DNA of 64,000 bases from Oribacterium sp. oral taxon 102 (GCF_013394775.1 NZ_JABXYT010000001.1:2182001-2246000), one strand, 5' to 3'. Positions 27,119 to 36,745 are shown, counted from the first letter of the stretch. Notes: generated from the sequence alone by a model not told the origin. A program made the numbers and translations.

Positions 27119-28348
27119 TCACAACACATAAGTATCAAGTATATAATCAAAGGATTCCTTCTCTTTGATTAATTCGAGACTTTCTCCTTCCATAGAAATC
27201 ATAGCGCAATTAGGTAATATGAATGGTGGCTTGTCAACATTTGAATAACCGCCAACATTTCCAAAAATAATATTATCTCCTGTGCCTAATGTTCCGTTAT
27301 AGCCTATATACATCTTATCGTGTTCTAGACAAGTATATCCTACAAATTCACCATCGACAATTTGTTCTTGATTTTTGTTATTATGGATAACATTAATTGG
27401 AAGTTTCTTTAAATAGCTAATTTCGCCCAGATTATGTTTTGAGCAATCTAACACTACAAAATCTTTTCCTCTGATGTGCTTTATACTCGACACAGTAGCA
27501 ATAAAATCAATATAATGATTGATTAATGTTGTGCCCGGTTCAGTAAAGAGTATAGGCTTGTTATCATATGTATAGTCCTTATAATGCTCATTTATAACCA
27601 TGCCAATCGCCTGTGCATAGTCCAAATACTTTGGTAGATCCTTTCCAAATTGAATAGCAAGTTCATCATCCATTTCTCCAAACATGCCACTTCCTAGATC
27701 GATATACTTTAATTTCTTTCCATCAAAATACTTATCTATAATCTTCAGAGCTTCCTTTATCCTGTTTGTCCACGCCATAACAGTTCTCGACTGGCCTACA
27801 TGTATATGTATACCTTGTACGTCAAGATTATCTGCAGTTTGAATCAATCCTAACGCTTTTTCAAAATCTCCACTTGTTACATCAATTCCAAAACGTGAAA
27901 CAAAGCTTTGCCCAATATCAACATTTAATCTCAACCCAATTTTGATATTGATTTTAGAGTTCTGTTTTGCCAAGTCAACTATTCTAGTTAATTCATCCAA
28001 ATTATCCACATTAAGCATGCCTCCATTCAGAAGCATTTCGTTTCCTAATTTCCCCTTAATTGGACCATTATAAATAATATGGTCATCTTCATATCCAACT
28101 TTCTTCGCTATGTAATATTCCATGTCGGATACCACCTCTGCGTACCCGCCTAGTTCCTTTACTAATTTACAAATATACGGAGCATAATTCGTCTTATATG
28201 AATAAGATAACTCATATTTTTCGTAATTAGTTTTCATAGCACTAAAAAAAGCTCTATAATTTTCAATGAAAGCCCTCTTATCAAACACATATATAGGACT
28301 TCCGTATAACTGTAAGGCATTATTGATAGTCTGTTTATTATTAATCAT
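27119..28348 (-). CDS. PLP-dependent amino-acid decarboxylase, LysA/DAP-decarboxylase-like
   Basis: A 409-aa fold-type III PLP enzyme. The Schiff-base Lys is in LSYSYKTNYAPYI (about residue 52), the phosphate/PLP barrel motif is GIHIHVGQSRT, and EPGTTLINHY is the family's EPG motif. The C-terminal Cys/substrate region is GYTCLEHDKMYIGYNG. Its AT-rich context inside a polysaccharide locus, next to an ATP-grasp ligase it overlaps, argues against housekeeping lysine synthesis. It more likely makes or acts on an amino-acid-derived decoration (inference). Confidence 0.85.
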   Translation of the reverse strand: MINNKQTINNALQLYGSPIYVFDKRAFIENYRAFFSAMKTNYEKYELSYSYKTNYAPYICKLVKELGGYAEVVSDMEYYIAKKVGYEDDHIIYNGPIKGKLGNEMLLNGGMLNVDNLDELTRIVDLAKQNSKINIKIGLRLNVDIGQSFVSRFGIDVTSGDFEKALGLIQTADNLDVQGIHIHVGQSRTVMAWTNRIKEALKIIDKYFDGKKLKYIDLGSGMFGEMDDELAIQFGKDLPKYLDYAQAIGMVINEHYKDYTYDNKPILFTEPGTTLINHYIDFIATVSSIKHIRGKDFVVLDCSKHNLGEISYLKKLPINVIHNNKNQEQIVDGEFVGYTCLEHDKMYIGYNGTLGTGDNIIFGNVGGYSNVDKPPFILPNCAMISMEGESLELIKEKESFDYILDTYVL

Positions 28349-28381
28349 TGTGCTCTCCTATCTGCTGTCCTCTTTACCTCT

Positions 28382-29095
28382 CTATATCTTCACAAACACC
28401 ACTTCCGGCTCATTATTGATTCTCGGCATTATTTCCGTCCCGGCAATACCACGGCTTACAATAAGTTTTTTATCGTGTATTCCACTTGTGTACTTAGGAA
28501 ACAATCCCTGCCCAGGAGCGTATAAGCCACGACCAAGAATTCTAACCTGCCCACCATGAGCATGACCTGAAACAATCAAATCTATTTTTCTGTTTTTCAA
28601 GTGCGGCTCATAGTATTCTGGATGATGAGATAGTAGAATTTTATATCCATCTAATTTCTCAAACTCATCTATAAACTCCACATCCGGCACCTGACTGATC
28701 TTCTTATCATGATAATTGCGTCCCGATGAAAGTCCTCCAATATATAAATCTCCTGCTTTCACATAACGATTCTCTACTACAACAGCATCGGATTTATAAA
28801 GCATCTTAATTTCGTCAGCGGTAAGCCGCTTCTCATGATTTCCTAAAGAGAAATACGTGGGTGCTATTGTACTTATCCGGTTCAGAAGCCCGACACCATC
28901 ATTTACAAATCTCTCATGATCTCTCGCCTTTTCAATAGCAGCACCATCTACAAGGTCACCAGGAATTAAAATCAGATCAGTTTTATTCTTCTCTATAATC
29001 GTCAGAAACTCAGTAACTCTGCTATTATGGATGTCAGCTAATACCGCCAAGACCATCCCATATTCCTTTCCAAGTTCATACCAAGTTTCCACCAT
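28382..29095 (-). CDS. Metallophosphoesterase, YaeI-like
   Basis: A 237-aa calcineurin-type phosphoesterase with the full motif set: LADIHNS, GDLVDG, LGNHEK, LSHHPEYY and VSGHAHGGQVR (the last ending in the usual GLYAPGQGLFPKYTSG). YaeI relatives have an N-terminal membrane helix; this one has none, so it is probably cytosolic. It may dephosphorylate an intermediate of the locus or be a passenger. Start ATG at 29095 follows AAGGCGA, 12 bp after the PIG-L stop. Confidence 0.88.
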   Translation of the reverse strand: MVETWYELGKEYGMVLAVLADIHNSRVTEFLTIIEKNKTDLILIPGDLVDGAAIEKARDHERFVNDGVGLLNRISTIAPTYFSLGNHEKRLTADEIKMLYKSDAVVVENRYVKAGDLYIGGLSSGRNYHDKKISQVPDVEFIDEFEKLDGYKILLSHHPEYYEPHLKNRKIDLIVSGHAHGGQVRILGRGLYAPGQGLFPKYTSGIHDKKLIVSRGIAGTEIMPRINNEPEVVFVKI

Positions 29096-29107
29096 TGTTA
29101 ATTCGCC

Positions 29108-29779
29108 TTATCTTCCAATCAGCTTAGTGCCTTCGCTAAAGTCCATCTCAATTCTTAATACTTCAAATGCTTCTGCAAACTTCTTTCCAATTTCATATCC
29201 TCTGAAACCGCATCTACATCTTACACCTTCAACCCAATCTTCACCAGCGAACTTATTGTACTCAGACTTGTGCTCTCTTAAAGAATTAAGCTTCTTTTCC
29301 AACGTCTGCTCAATATCAACATAAAGATCCGGTTTAAATGCAACATAAGATCTTCCCGACGGTGTGATAGGCTCATAGAAGAATACCGTATTTCTTCTTC
29401 TCGCTGCTGCGATTGTCGCATTAGACACGCCTGCATGAGCCTGATGAGTATCAAATGGATGATGTGTAAAGATAACATCCGGATTATAATCGGTAATGCA
29501 CACATCAATGGCATTTACAACATCAGAATGCCATGGAATATCTTTTGTAGGGAAGTCCAGAATCTCGATATCATGAACGCCAAGAACATGCAAAGCATTA
29601 GTTCCTTCCTTGACTGCCACATCATTGCCTCTCTGAACAACACCATTAATGTTGGTGTATCCTGATTTACTCATAATGAGCACCTTAACTTGGTGTCCAT
29701 TCTCAATTGCCTTTGCAAGAGTACCTCCACAAGCAATCTCAATATCATCCAAATGTGCTCCAACTGCTAAAATTTTCAT
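29108..29779 (-). CDS. PIG-L (LmbE) family deacetylase
   Basis: A 223-aa zinc-dependent de-N-acetylase-like enzyme. The AHLDDIEIACGG motif (residues 8-19) supplies the Asp/Asp/His site. FTHHPFDTHQAHAGVSNATI and VAFKPDLYVDIEQTLEKKLNSLREHKSEY follow as in sugar deacetylases of surface-glycan loci. It most likely removes an N-acyl group from a sugar precursor made by the neighbouring genes. Confidence 0.9.
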   Translation of the reverse strand: MKILAVGAHLDDIEIACGGTLAKAIENGHQVKVLIMSKSGYTNINGVVQRGNDVAVKEGTNALHVLGVHDIEILDFPTKDIPWHSDVVNAIDVCITDYNPDVIFTHHPFDTHQAHAGVSNATIAAARRRNTVFFYEPITPSGRSYVAFKPDLYVDIEQTLEKKLNSLREHKSEYNKFAGEDWVEGVRCRCGFRGYEIGKKFAEAFEVLRIEMDFSEGTKLIGR

Positions 29780-29849
29780 TTTATTATTTCCTTTCCAATA
29801 GTTGTTTTAAATATGTTGTTTTTTACCAAATTGTTCAGCTGACAATGTA

Positions 29850-30331
29850 ATAATCGATATCAAGTATAAACTCTGTCTTCTGTCTGCATGAGATATAGAA
29901 ATAGATTAGCAAATTCAGGATATTCCATTTTCAAAGTTTCAAAGCTTGTCCGAAAACAAGCTATATTTGAGCCCGGTCCATTTGTCCATTCTTTGAATAA
30001 GCCAAACTTAGTCTATCCACTAATTTCTCATTCTGATATTCTTTATATACACTTTCCAAGATATAAATTCGATTTTTCAAAGGAAGCATACTCAAAAATG
30101 TATAAATATTTTCCTTGTCAAATTTATGCTCATCTTGCAAGAAATACCTAAAAAATCTATTCTACAATATGTATCGCCTTGCCTATAATATCCTGCAAGT
30201 CATGATCACTTACTTTTCCACTGAAATGAGAGCTCTCTCCACCAATTTTATAAATATCCTGAATATCACCGGCTGCCTCTTCGCTGTATTTTTCCTTTAT
30301 AATCTTTTGTTTTCTTCCCCAATTGCTAGCA
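29850..30331 (-). pseudogene. Decayed coding remnant, family not recognised
   Basis: This 480-bp stretch has no intact gene but shows protein-like text in three minus-strand segments, in order. First EKYSEEAAGDIQDIYKIGGESSHFSG..., in frame after the stop of the HAD-YhcH gene. Then FLQDEHKFDKENIYTFLSMLPLKNR.... Last GLFKEWTNGPGSNIACFRTSFETLKMEYPEFANLFLYLMQTED, to a stop. Segments are separated by stops and a frameshift. I do not recognise the family. Confidence 0.4.
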
Positions 30332-30333
30332 CT

Positions 30334-31230
30334 CTATATTCTAACTTTACCCACAATCTTCAGTACATGCTTTGTTTCTTCTAAATCCCGTGCTCCACGA
30401 TGAGCGGTTTCTGGATAAAGAACTATGCAATCTCCAGCAAGCAATGTGGTTTTGCTCATTCTCGAAGGTATATCCCAGAACATTACATCCTTCTCCTCGT
30501 CATAATCTTCTTTTAGGGAAAGTCTAGATATATCAACAAAATCCATACCCTCCTCACCAAAAACTACAAGCTGAATATCTATATATTTTCTGTGTGACTC
30601 GAGTTTGCACTGCTCTGCTGTTTTTGTATCATAGCTTTGAATGCTGTAATAGAATTCGTTATCCACATCTACTCTTTTGCCAGCATCTGTTTCCGATACC
30701 CTAAGTTCCTTTAAATATCTAACGGCTTTTTCAACTCTGCTCTGAATCTCAGCTTCATCGCTTCTATCAGAAACAAGCCACTCAGCAAAATCTCTAAGAG
30801 CGCCTTCACCTGCTTTATTTGCACAGACATAATCGGCAACGGCCTTGACTTCTCTTACAGCATCGGCTGGGCAAGCCACTATGCCACCTGCTTCTTTTAT
30901 TGGGTTCATACACTTCAAATCAAGAGTATCATCGCCAAAATAAGCACAGCTTCCAAGTCCATCCTCTCCTACTATTTCTTTTAAAGTAGTAAGTTTATCA
31001 AGCTTTCCCTGGTATACTTCTTTAATTCCTAATTCATCACATCTGTGTTGAACAATCGAACTGTTTCTCGCTGTAATAATAACTGGTGTGATATCTCTTG
31101 GTTTTAAAATATAGTTTATTACCATACCGTCCTTAATGGAGAAAGCCTTCATAGCCTCTCCATCAGGACCCATATATATTTTGCCGTCGGTGAGTGTTCC
31201 ATCGACATCCATAATTAAATACTTAACCAT
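30334..31230 (-). CDS. KdsC-type HAD phosphatase fused to a YhcH/NanQ anomerase-like domain
   Basis: A 298-aa two-domain protein. Residues 1-155 are an HAD phosphatase of the KdsC (Kdo-8-phosphate phosphatase) class: D8 and D10 in MDVDGTLTDG, T53 in IITARNSS, K77/K79 region, GDDTLDL at 99-105. Residues about 165-298 are a YhcH/YjgK/YiaL domain with ESHRKYIDIQ (211-220) and H277/H288. YhcH (NanQ) is known as a sialate anomerase. The fusion therefore suggests one polypeptide that dephosphorylates an ulosonic acid phosphate and interconverts its anomers before CMP activation. It has a GGAGGT ribosome site and lies 30 bp after the ThDP gene. Confidence 0.9.
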   Translation of the reverse strand: MVKYLIMDVDGTLTDGKIYMGPDGEAMKAFSIKDGMVINYILKPRDITPVIITARNSSIVQHRCDELGIKEVYQGKLDKLTTLKEIVGEDGLGSCAYFGDDTLDLKCMNPIKEAGGIVACPADAVREVKAVADYVCANKAGEGALRDFAEWLVSDRSDEAEIQSRVEKAVRYLKELRVSETDAGKRVDVDNEFYYSIQSYDTKTAEQCKLESHRKYIDIQLVVFGEEGMDFVDISRLSLKEDYDEEKDVMFWDIPSRMSKTTLLAGDCIVLYPETAHRGARDLEETKHVLKIVGKVRI

Positions 31231-31260
31231 CTTTAACCTCCAATGCCGATGCCTACATTT

Positions 31261-32860
31261 TTACGCACCGATTAAAGCATTTACTTTCTCTAACATTTCT
31301 TCATCAAGATCCGGTTTGATTGTACAGCTCTCCCACTTAATCTTAGGGATAAGGAGAGTTCCTGGAGTAATCATAATGTTCAATAAACAAGGCTCATCAT
31401 CCATTAACCAATCTTTATACTCATCTAGTTTCTCATAGCTACTAACTTCAGCAGCCTTAAGGCCGTATGCATTCGCAACTTTTACAAAATCCGGAACTGT
31501 ATACCCACTTTCTGCTGTCGTTATGCAATATCTATCATTATAAGAACCGTGCTGAATCTCACTTATCTTACCGAGTTCCTTATTGTTGACCACAAGAACC
31601 TTAATTGGCAGTTTTTCTCTTCTTACAGTCTCAAGTTCCTGGATATTCATCTGTAAGCCACCGTCACCAGTGATGCAGTATGCTATGCCATTTCCCGTGC
31701 TGATTGATGAACCAATAGCGTATGGAAGACCAACTCCCATTGCCCCGTAGCTTCCGCCAATAACAATTCTTCCTTCGGTTCCCTTGAATGAAAGTGACTG
31801 TGCAGCCCAACAAACTGTCTGTCCAATGTCAATTGTAACAATTGGATTTTTCGGAAGCAACTCGGAAATCTTCTTCATCAGCTTATTGCCTTCAGTGTCA
31901 TCATAATCATCAAGAAGATTCTTTGCTTCTATACAGTTATTCCACCAGCCACTATAGTCTGGAATTTCTTCGGCTATCAACTGCTCCATAAACGCCTTAG
32001 CATCCATATTATAGTCTTCTTCATCATCCTTTACTACCCGTGCCAATTCATATTGATCAACGTCACAACGAATCAATTTAGCCTTTGGAGCAAACAATTC
32101 CTTTTTGTGACCAATTTGTCTTAATCCAAGACGAGCACCAACGGAGATGACTAGGTCGCATTCATTCAACATCATATTAGCAACTCGATTGCCATAGGTA
32201 CCGATGAATCCAATTCTATATTCATCCTGAATCATATCCACAGTATTCATTGTGGCAAGAACAGGAATGTGTGTTTTTTTAATAAATTCATAAATAAGCT
32301 CAGATATACCAGCTGCTCTTGCGCCATTACCTACAATCAATATTGGTTTTCTGGATGTCATATGGAAAATCAATGACCACACCTCCCTTTCTTCCTGTAG
32401 TAGCTAATTTATAAGCTCTTGAAATAATATCCGGAAATGTCTCCGCAAGGTTTGGAGATACAGAATACTTTGTTATATGCTTCGTCATAGATACGATTTC
32501 CATCTCCTGGAAACCATTTTGACGAACGCCCGAAAAACCTCTTTGCTCATTAGTAGGAACGTTGCCGCTTATCCCCATAAGAGGTACACCATCAAACCAA
32601 GCATCAGCTAGACCTCCGAACGCATTCACAGCACCCGGACCGGAAGTCGTAAAATAAACTCCAAGCTTACCACTTGTTCTAGCATAGCCATCAGCCGCAT
32701 AAGCGCACCCCTGCTCGTTATAACAAACGTGTACTTTTATTTCATCTTTTCTAGCGTATAAGGCATCCATAAAAGGTACAATGTAGCCCCCAGAATAGCC
32801 AAATACGTCAGTGACACCATTTTTAATGAGGTAATCAACTAAGTATTCCGAACAATTCAT
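31261..32860 (-). pseudogene. ThDP-dependent acetolactate-synthase-like enzyme, frameshifted between domains
   Basis: Two overlapping minus-strand ORFs. 32327-32860 (177 aa) is the PYR domain with catalytic Glu49 in CYNEQGCAYAADG and VIDFPYDIQ at its end. 31261-32382 (373 aa) is the central domain (KPILIVGNGARAAG) plus the PP domain with the ThDP motif GDGGLQMNIQ...NN. The interdomain linker (about 30-40 residues in IlvB-type enzymes) is missing and the frame changes at the join. This indicates a small deletion with frameshift, or, less likely, a split enzyme with coupled translation. Substrate unknown. The neighbouring aldolase and CMP synthetase suggest a role in building an unusual sugar acid. 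Confidence 0.75.
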
Positions 32861-32887
32861 AAAATCCCAACCTTCCTAAGTAATCTA

Positions 32888-33572
32888 TCAAACAAGAGAA
32901 AATTTGCCGCACATACTTGTGAATTTGTTGCCAGCTATCTTTTTTGTTTTAGAACTAAAGCTTAAAGAGAAACCAATAAGAACCATAATTAAAATCAATC
33001 TATCGGTTTTAATGTCAAGTGCGGTCAATACAATTGGAGAAATCATGCATACAGACATCAGCGCTGTAAGAAGTTCTTTTCTATCATCAAGCTGCTCTTC
33101 AAAAAACAGTCCCAAGCAATAGACCAAAACTCCAAGTGCCAGGCCTCCAATCGCTCTAAAATAGCTTATTGGTGCAAAAACAGGATATCTTCCTAAAACG
33201 AAATACCACAAAAACATAAGCCAAAGAAAGCGTGCCATACACTTTAATCGGAGTTTTTCAAACAAATATCGCCAAGACCGGCAAGATTGGCAGCATTGTA
33301 GCTAAGTGCCACAGAATGCCAAGCATCAACAACTGCGTTGCTGTGCCCCCCGATCAGTTTGGCCTTCTCAAAATAGCATACAGTAAAATATCCACTCAAA
33401 GCGAAAAACGCTTCAACAAATATTCTTCCATACATGAACGGGTATTGTTTTATTTCATACAAATGGTAAGAATAGAAAATCATAATGATAACAGCCATCA
33501 GCAAGCGATATATATATCTATCAAACCATTCCTGACATGTTCTTTCTCTACGTTCGCTGTATTCATTGCCAT
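32888..33572 (-). pseudogene. Broken membrane acyltransferase (acyltransferase-3-like)
   Basis: Reading frames in order are MAMNTANVEKEHVRNGLIDIY, then after a two-base slip RLLMAVIIMIFYSYHLYEI and GRIFVEAFFALSGYFTVCYF. After further frame changes and an internal loss come hydrophobic segments of 32888-33265. The HLYEI...FFALSGYF start is typical of membrane O-acyltransferases of surface glycans, which are about 340-380 aa; only about 228 codons remain. The ATG overlaps the aldolase stop (TGATG). Confidence 0.65.
33508..33517. repeat. (AT)5 dinucleotide tract at a frameshift
   Basis: Five AT units inside the 5' part of the broken acyltransferase gene; four units would keep the frame from IDIY into RLLMAVII. 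Confidence 0.6.
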
Positions 33573-34609
33573 CACCACTTTACACAATTTTTATATTTGT
33601 CATAGATTCCATCTAAAACTGAAAAATCTGTTTTCGAGTAACCTGTTCCATATCTGGTACGCTGCTGTGGAGACAATTCCTCAACAACATCAAACATTTC
33701 GTTAGCTGTACAATTATGAGCTTTCTTTAAATGATAAACATTATCTACATGAGAATGCTTTGTCCCACACACATACATCGGAAGATCATATCCATAATCA
33801 ACATCACCTAAAATTGGCGTGATATATGTATCAATCGTCTTAAGCAGTGTTTGAAGGTCATAATGACCACCGCAGTTTTTATTAATGTAATCAGCAAGAA
33901 GCTCCGTCTTTGCGTTGCCTGCTCCTCTTCCCATTCCGAAAAGAGATCCATCAACAATGATATCTCTGTCACACTCTTCGGCTAGTTCAATCATTCTCTC
34001 AGCCAAGGCGCAAGAAAGGCCAAGGTTATCGTGTGAATGAAGACCAATCTTAATACCCTTATCAAGCAGACTATCAACTTGTTTAAAAATATGTACGAGG
34101 TCAGTCATGTACATAGTGCCAAAAGTATCCACAATAGAGAATGATGCAGGCTTAACCTTATTGACCTTTTCAATTAATGCGGCACGAGCCTCATCTGTAT
34201 AGCTGATAGAATCCATTGGATTAAACTGAACAAGATATCCTTTTTCCTTAGCTCCCTTGCAAAATTCAATGGAAGCATCAATCTCATGCTGTGCAAAGGA
34301 AATTCTAAGCCACTTAAATGACTTGCCATCATAGTCATCAAGATTTTCTAATGAATATCTACTGTTATCACAGAAACCAAGGAATTGTGTATGTTTTCTA
34401 TCTTCTGGAAGATACTTTCTTGCATCTACTGAATTTGCATAAACTAAAGTTTCGCCAGTTACATTTGTCTGTAAAAAACCAGTCTCTGCAAAATCAATAC
34501 CTGCATCAGCAAGTCCTTTCATAATTCCTTTTACAAATTCAGGATTAGAGTTCTTATTAAAAAGATATCCTCCGTCTCGAATTGTACAATCTGTTATCTG
34601 TACGCTCAT
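33572..34609 (-). CDS. HMG-CoA-lyase-type (DRE-TIM) aldolase
   Basis: A 345-aa metal-dependent aldolase of the HMGL-like family, closest in layout to 4-hydroxy-2-oxovalerate aldolases. It has the catalytic/metal start ITDCTIRDGGY (residues 5-15), FAETGFLQTN, metal ligands in IGLHSHDNLGLS and DGSLFGMGRGAGNAKTELL. Family enzymes join pyruvate (or acetyl-CoA) to an aldehyde or oxo acid, or the reverse. Its start overlaps the stop of the CMP-synthetase-like gene by 4 bp, so the two are probably made together. In this context it is the candidate carbon-carbon bond former for a 2-oxo-3-deoxy sugar acid. Confidence 0.87.
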   Translation of the reverse strand: MSVQITDCTIRDGGYLFNKNSNPEFVKGIMKGLADAGIDFAETGFLQTNVTGETLVYANSVDARKYLPEDRKHTQFLGFCDNSRYSLENLDDYDGKSFKWLRISFAQHEIDASIEFCKGAKEKGYLVQFNPMDSISYTDEARAALIEKVNKVKPASFSIVDTFGTMYMTDLVHIFKQVDSLLDKGIKIGLHSHDNLGLSCALAERMIELAEECDRDIIVDGSLFGMGRGAGNAKTELLADYINKNCGGHYDLQTLLKTIDTYITPILGDVDYGYDLPMYVCGTKHSHVDNVYHLKKAHNCTANEMFDVVEELSPQQRTRYGTGYSKTDFSVLDGIYDKYKNCVKW

Positions 34610-35259
34610 TTTTTCAACATCTCCTTATAAATCGCATTACATATTTCGAAGTCTTCAGGATAGTCGATATCCATAGCTTCAATCTTATCTACTTCCTTGA
34701 TGAACGGATGAGAACCAAGTCTTCTGTTATGCTTTATAAAGGACTCTTTAGTAAAGACATAGGCAATAGAAGTTTCTCCATAAATCAAAGGAAGATCCTG
34801 TGTCCGAGGGAAATGGTCTGGATCAAAGTTGATTGGCTTTCCATTCTCCCACATAAATGTTCTTAATGCCTCTGCACAAAAAGCCGAATCATATTCTCCA
34901 CTCGCAACCTTATCTACGCATTCTTCAATTGTGGAAACTTTAGCAAAAGGCGAAGTGGTGTGTGCATTCACATAAATATCTGCATCAACGGTATTCATGA
35001 ATTCTTTGATGAAGTCGTTGGCATTGATACCATCACCATCGAGGTACTCCGGACGTTTGAGATATTTAACGCCAGGTAAAACATATGGGATAACCGCATC
35101 ATCTGAGCAATAAATATAGACCTCATCAATATTCTTAGCTTCTAAGCAAGCCTTCTGAATAAAATGCATTAATGGTGTTCCATCAAAGAATGGTTTTATG
35201 TTCTTTCCCGGAACTCTCTTCGAACCCAATTTAATCGGAATTAAAGCAACTGTTTTCAT
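34606..35259 (-). CDS. CMP-sugar (acylneuraminate/Kdo-type) cytidylyltransferase
   Basis: A 217-aa nucleotidyltransferase of the NeuA family, activating a 2-keto sugar acid with CTP. The N-terminal ALIPIKLGSKRVPGKNIKPF is the nucleotide-binding signature, and GDGINANDFIKEFM, YVNAHTTSPF and DIDYPEDFEICNAIY at the C-terminus are all typical. No nonulosonate synthase (NeuB) or NeuC is in the window. The actual sugar is therefore unlikely to be plain sialic acid. An AGGTGGGG site precedes the ATG. Confidence 0.88.
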   Translation of the reverse strand: MKTVALIPIKLGSKRVPGKNIKPFFDGTPLMHFIQKACLEAKNIDEVYIYCSDDAVIPYVLPGVKYLKRPEYLDGDGINANDFIKEFMNTVDADIYVNAHTTSPFAKVSTIEECVDKVASGEYDSAFCAEALRTFMWENGKPINFDPDHFPRTQDLPLIYGETSIAYVFTKESFIKHNRRLGSHPFIKEVDKIEAMDIDYPEDFEICNAIYKEMLKK

Positions 35260-35316
35260 TTTATATCCCCACCTTTTATAAAAAATAAATTCAATGTATT
35301 TAATTCTTGTTAATAA

Positions 35317-36726
35317 CTACGTGGCTTTATTTTTTTCAGTTTTTATCAATTTAAAGACTGCGCTAAAAACACTTATAATTCCGTTTTTATTCAGCCATAT
35401 AATCAATAAAATAATCGGTATCTGAATTAAAACATTTATATCAAAAATTTCAACCGTGCATTGTAAAACAAGTAAGCCCCATATCAAAACTAAATTTTTT
35501 TCATCACCAATTACTCCATGTGATATTTTGCTCTTTCTAATTATATAAATAACATAACTTGATGCAGCTGTTGCTATTGTTGCTCCTTGAACTCCCAATA
35601 TATAAATTAGACCAACATTCAATATCAAATTAAGCACCGCCCCTACCATAGTAGAGAGAGATAAAATTTTGGTGTTTTTCTGTGCTGCAAGAATTGATCC
35701 TAGCATGCCTGAAGCATTGTTAAACACACAGCCGAGTAAAAGGAATGGTACATATTGCCACGCTATGAAAAAATCTTTTGCATATAAAATTAATGCTAGT
35801 GGTTTTAAAAGAACAATTAAAGCAGAGCATGCTAAACACATCAATACGTTCACAAAAGAAAAAGCTTTTCCATAGAATGCTGCTGAATCAGCTTTATCAT
35901 ATTCTTTTATTGCTGAAATCTGCCAAGCCTGAAGAAATATATTCTGTAAAGTCCCTATAATTTGTGGAATTTTATAGGAAACAGATAAAATTCCACTTGC
36001 CGCAACACCACACATTCCAGCCACAACATATTTGTCAGAAGTATTATTAACTAACCACCCAACAACTGAAGCAATCAGCGGCATAGAGTAAATAAGCATT
36101 TCCTTCTGTATTTTCCCACTACTGCCAAATGAAACCAGACGCGCAATGTCTAGTCTAAAAGCAAGATATATTGCAGGAACTAGCAATGCCAAAGTATTGG
36201 CATAAAAGAATCCCTCCAACCCTGCTTTAACAACAATCAGAAAGAAAACATTACATAGTATCACCGAAACAGTGCCAATTAATCCGGCAATTCCTATATC
36301 GAAAACTTTTTCATTTCCTTGTGCAAGTTGATTTAAATATTGATAAATGGAATACGCAATATAGTATAAACAAATTATCCAACATAATTTCTCTATTATT
36401 TCACCACAAATTTTTGCTGCAATGAAAACGCCAACTATCGATAATGCCAAATTTATTATGATAAATTTTAGTCCAATACTTGCCACCTTAGAGACATCAT
36501 AATTTTTATCTAGAGAAAATCGCATTACCGCATCACAAATATTTAAGGTCAATATTGGAAAAACAAAAGACACCGTAGTAACAACTAAATCATATGTTCC
36601 ATACTCTTCAGTTGTTAAAATATTTGTATAAAGTGGAACTAACAAAAAAACAAGTATTTTGGACGCAAAATTACTAATCGTTAGTAATCCTAAATTTTTT
36701 ATTAAGTACTTTAACTTATTCTCCAT
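35317..36726 (-). CDS. wzx: Polysaccharide repeat-unit flippase (Wzx-like)
   Basis: A 469-aa MATE/oligosaccharide-flippase-type membrane protein with about 12-14 hydrophobic helices. It begins LIKNLGLLTISNFASKILVFLLVPLYTNILTTEEYGTYDLV, the normal start of this family. It should move the lipid-linked repeat unit across the membrane for Wzy. Confidence 0.88.
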   Translation of the reverse strand: MENKLKYLIKNLGLLTISNFASKILVFLLVPLYTNILTTEEYGTYDLVVTTVSFVFPILTLNICDAVMRFSLDKNYDVSKVASIGLKFIIINLALSIVGVFIAAKICGEIIEKLCWIICLYYIAYSIYQYLNQLAQGNEKVFDIGIAGLIGTVSVILCNVFFLIVVKAGLEGFFYANTLALLVPAIYLAFRLDIARLVSFGSSGKIQKEMLIYSMPLIASVVGWLVNNTSDKYVVAGMCGVAASGILSVSYKIPQIIGTLQNIFLQAWQISAIKEYDKADSAAFYGKAFSFVNVLMCLACSALIVLLKPLALILYAKDFFIAWQYVPFLLLGCVFNNASGMLGSILAAQKNTKILSLSTMVGAVLNLILNVGLIYILGVQGATIATAASSYVIYIIRKSKISHGVIGDEKNLVLIWGLLVLQCTVEIFDINVLIQIPIILLIIWLNKNGIISVFSAVFKLIKTEKNKAT

Positions 36727-36745
36727 TTATCATCATCTCATACGT

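Noticed and set aside
29888..30384. Plus-strand ORFs in the gap behind the HAD-YhcH gene
   Set aside because: No ribosome sites or recognisable domains; the minus strand has better protein-like fragments.
31261..32860. Two-subunit ThDP enzyme like sulfopyruvate decarboxylase
   Set aside because: The break falls after the PYR domain with the central domain joined to PP, the linker is missing and the ORFs overlap out of frame, which fits deletion better. Not fully excluded.
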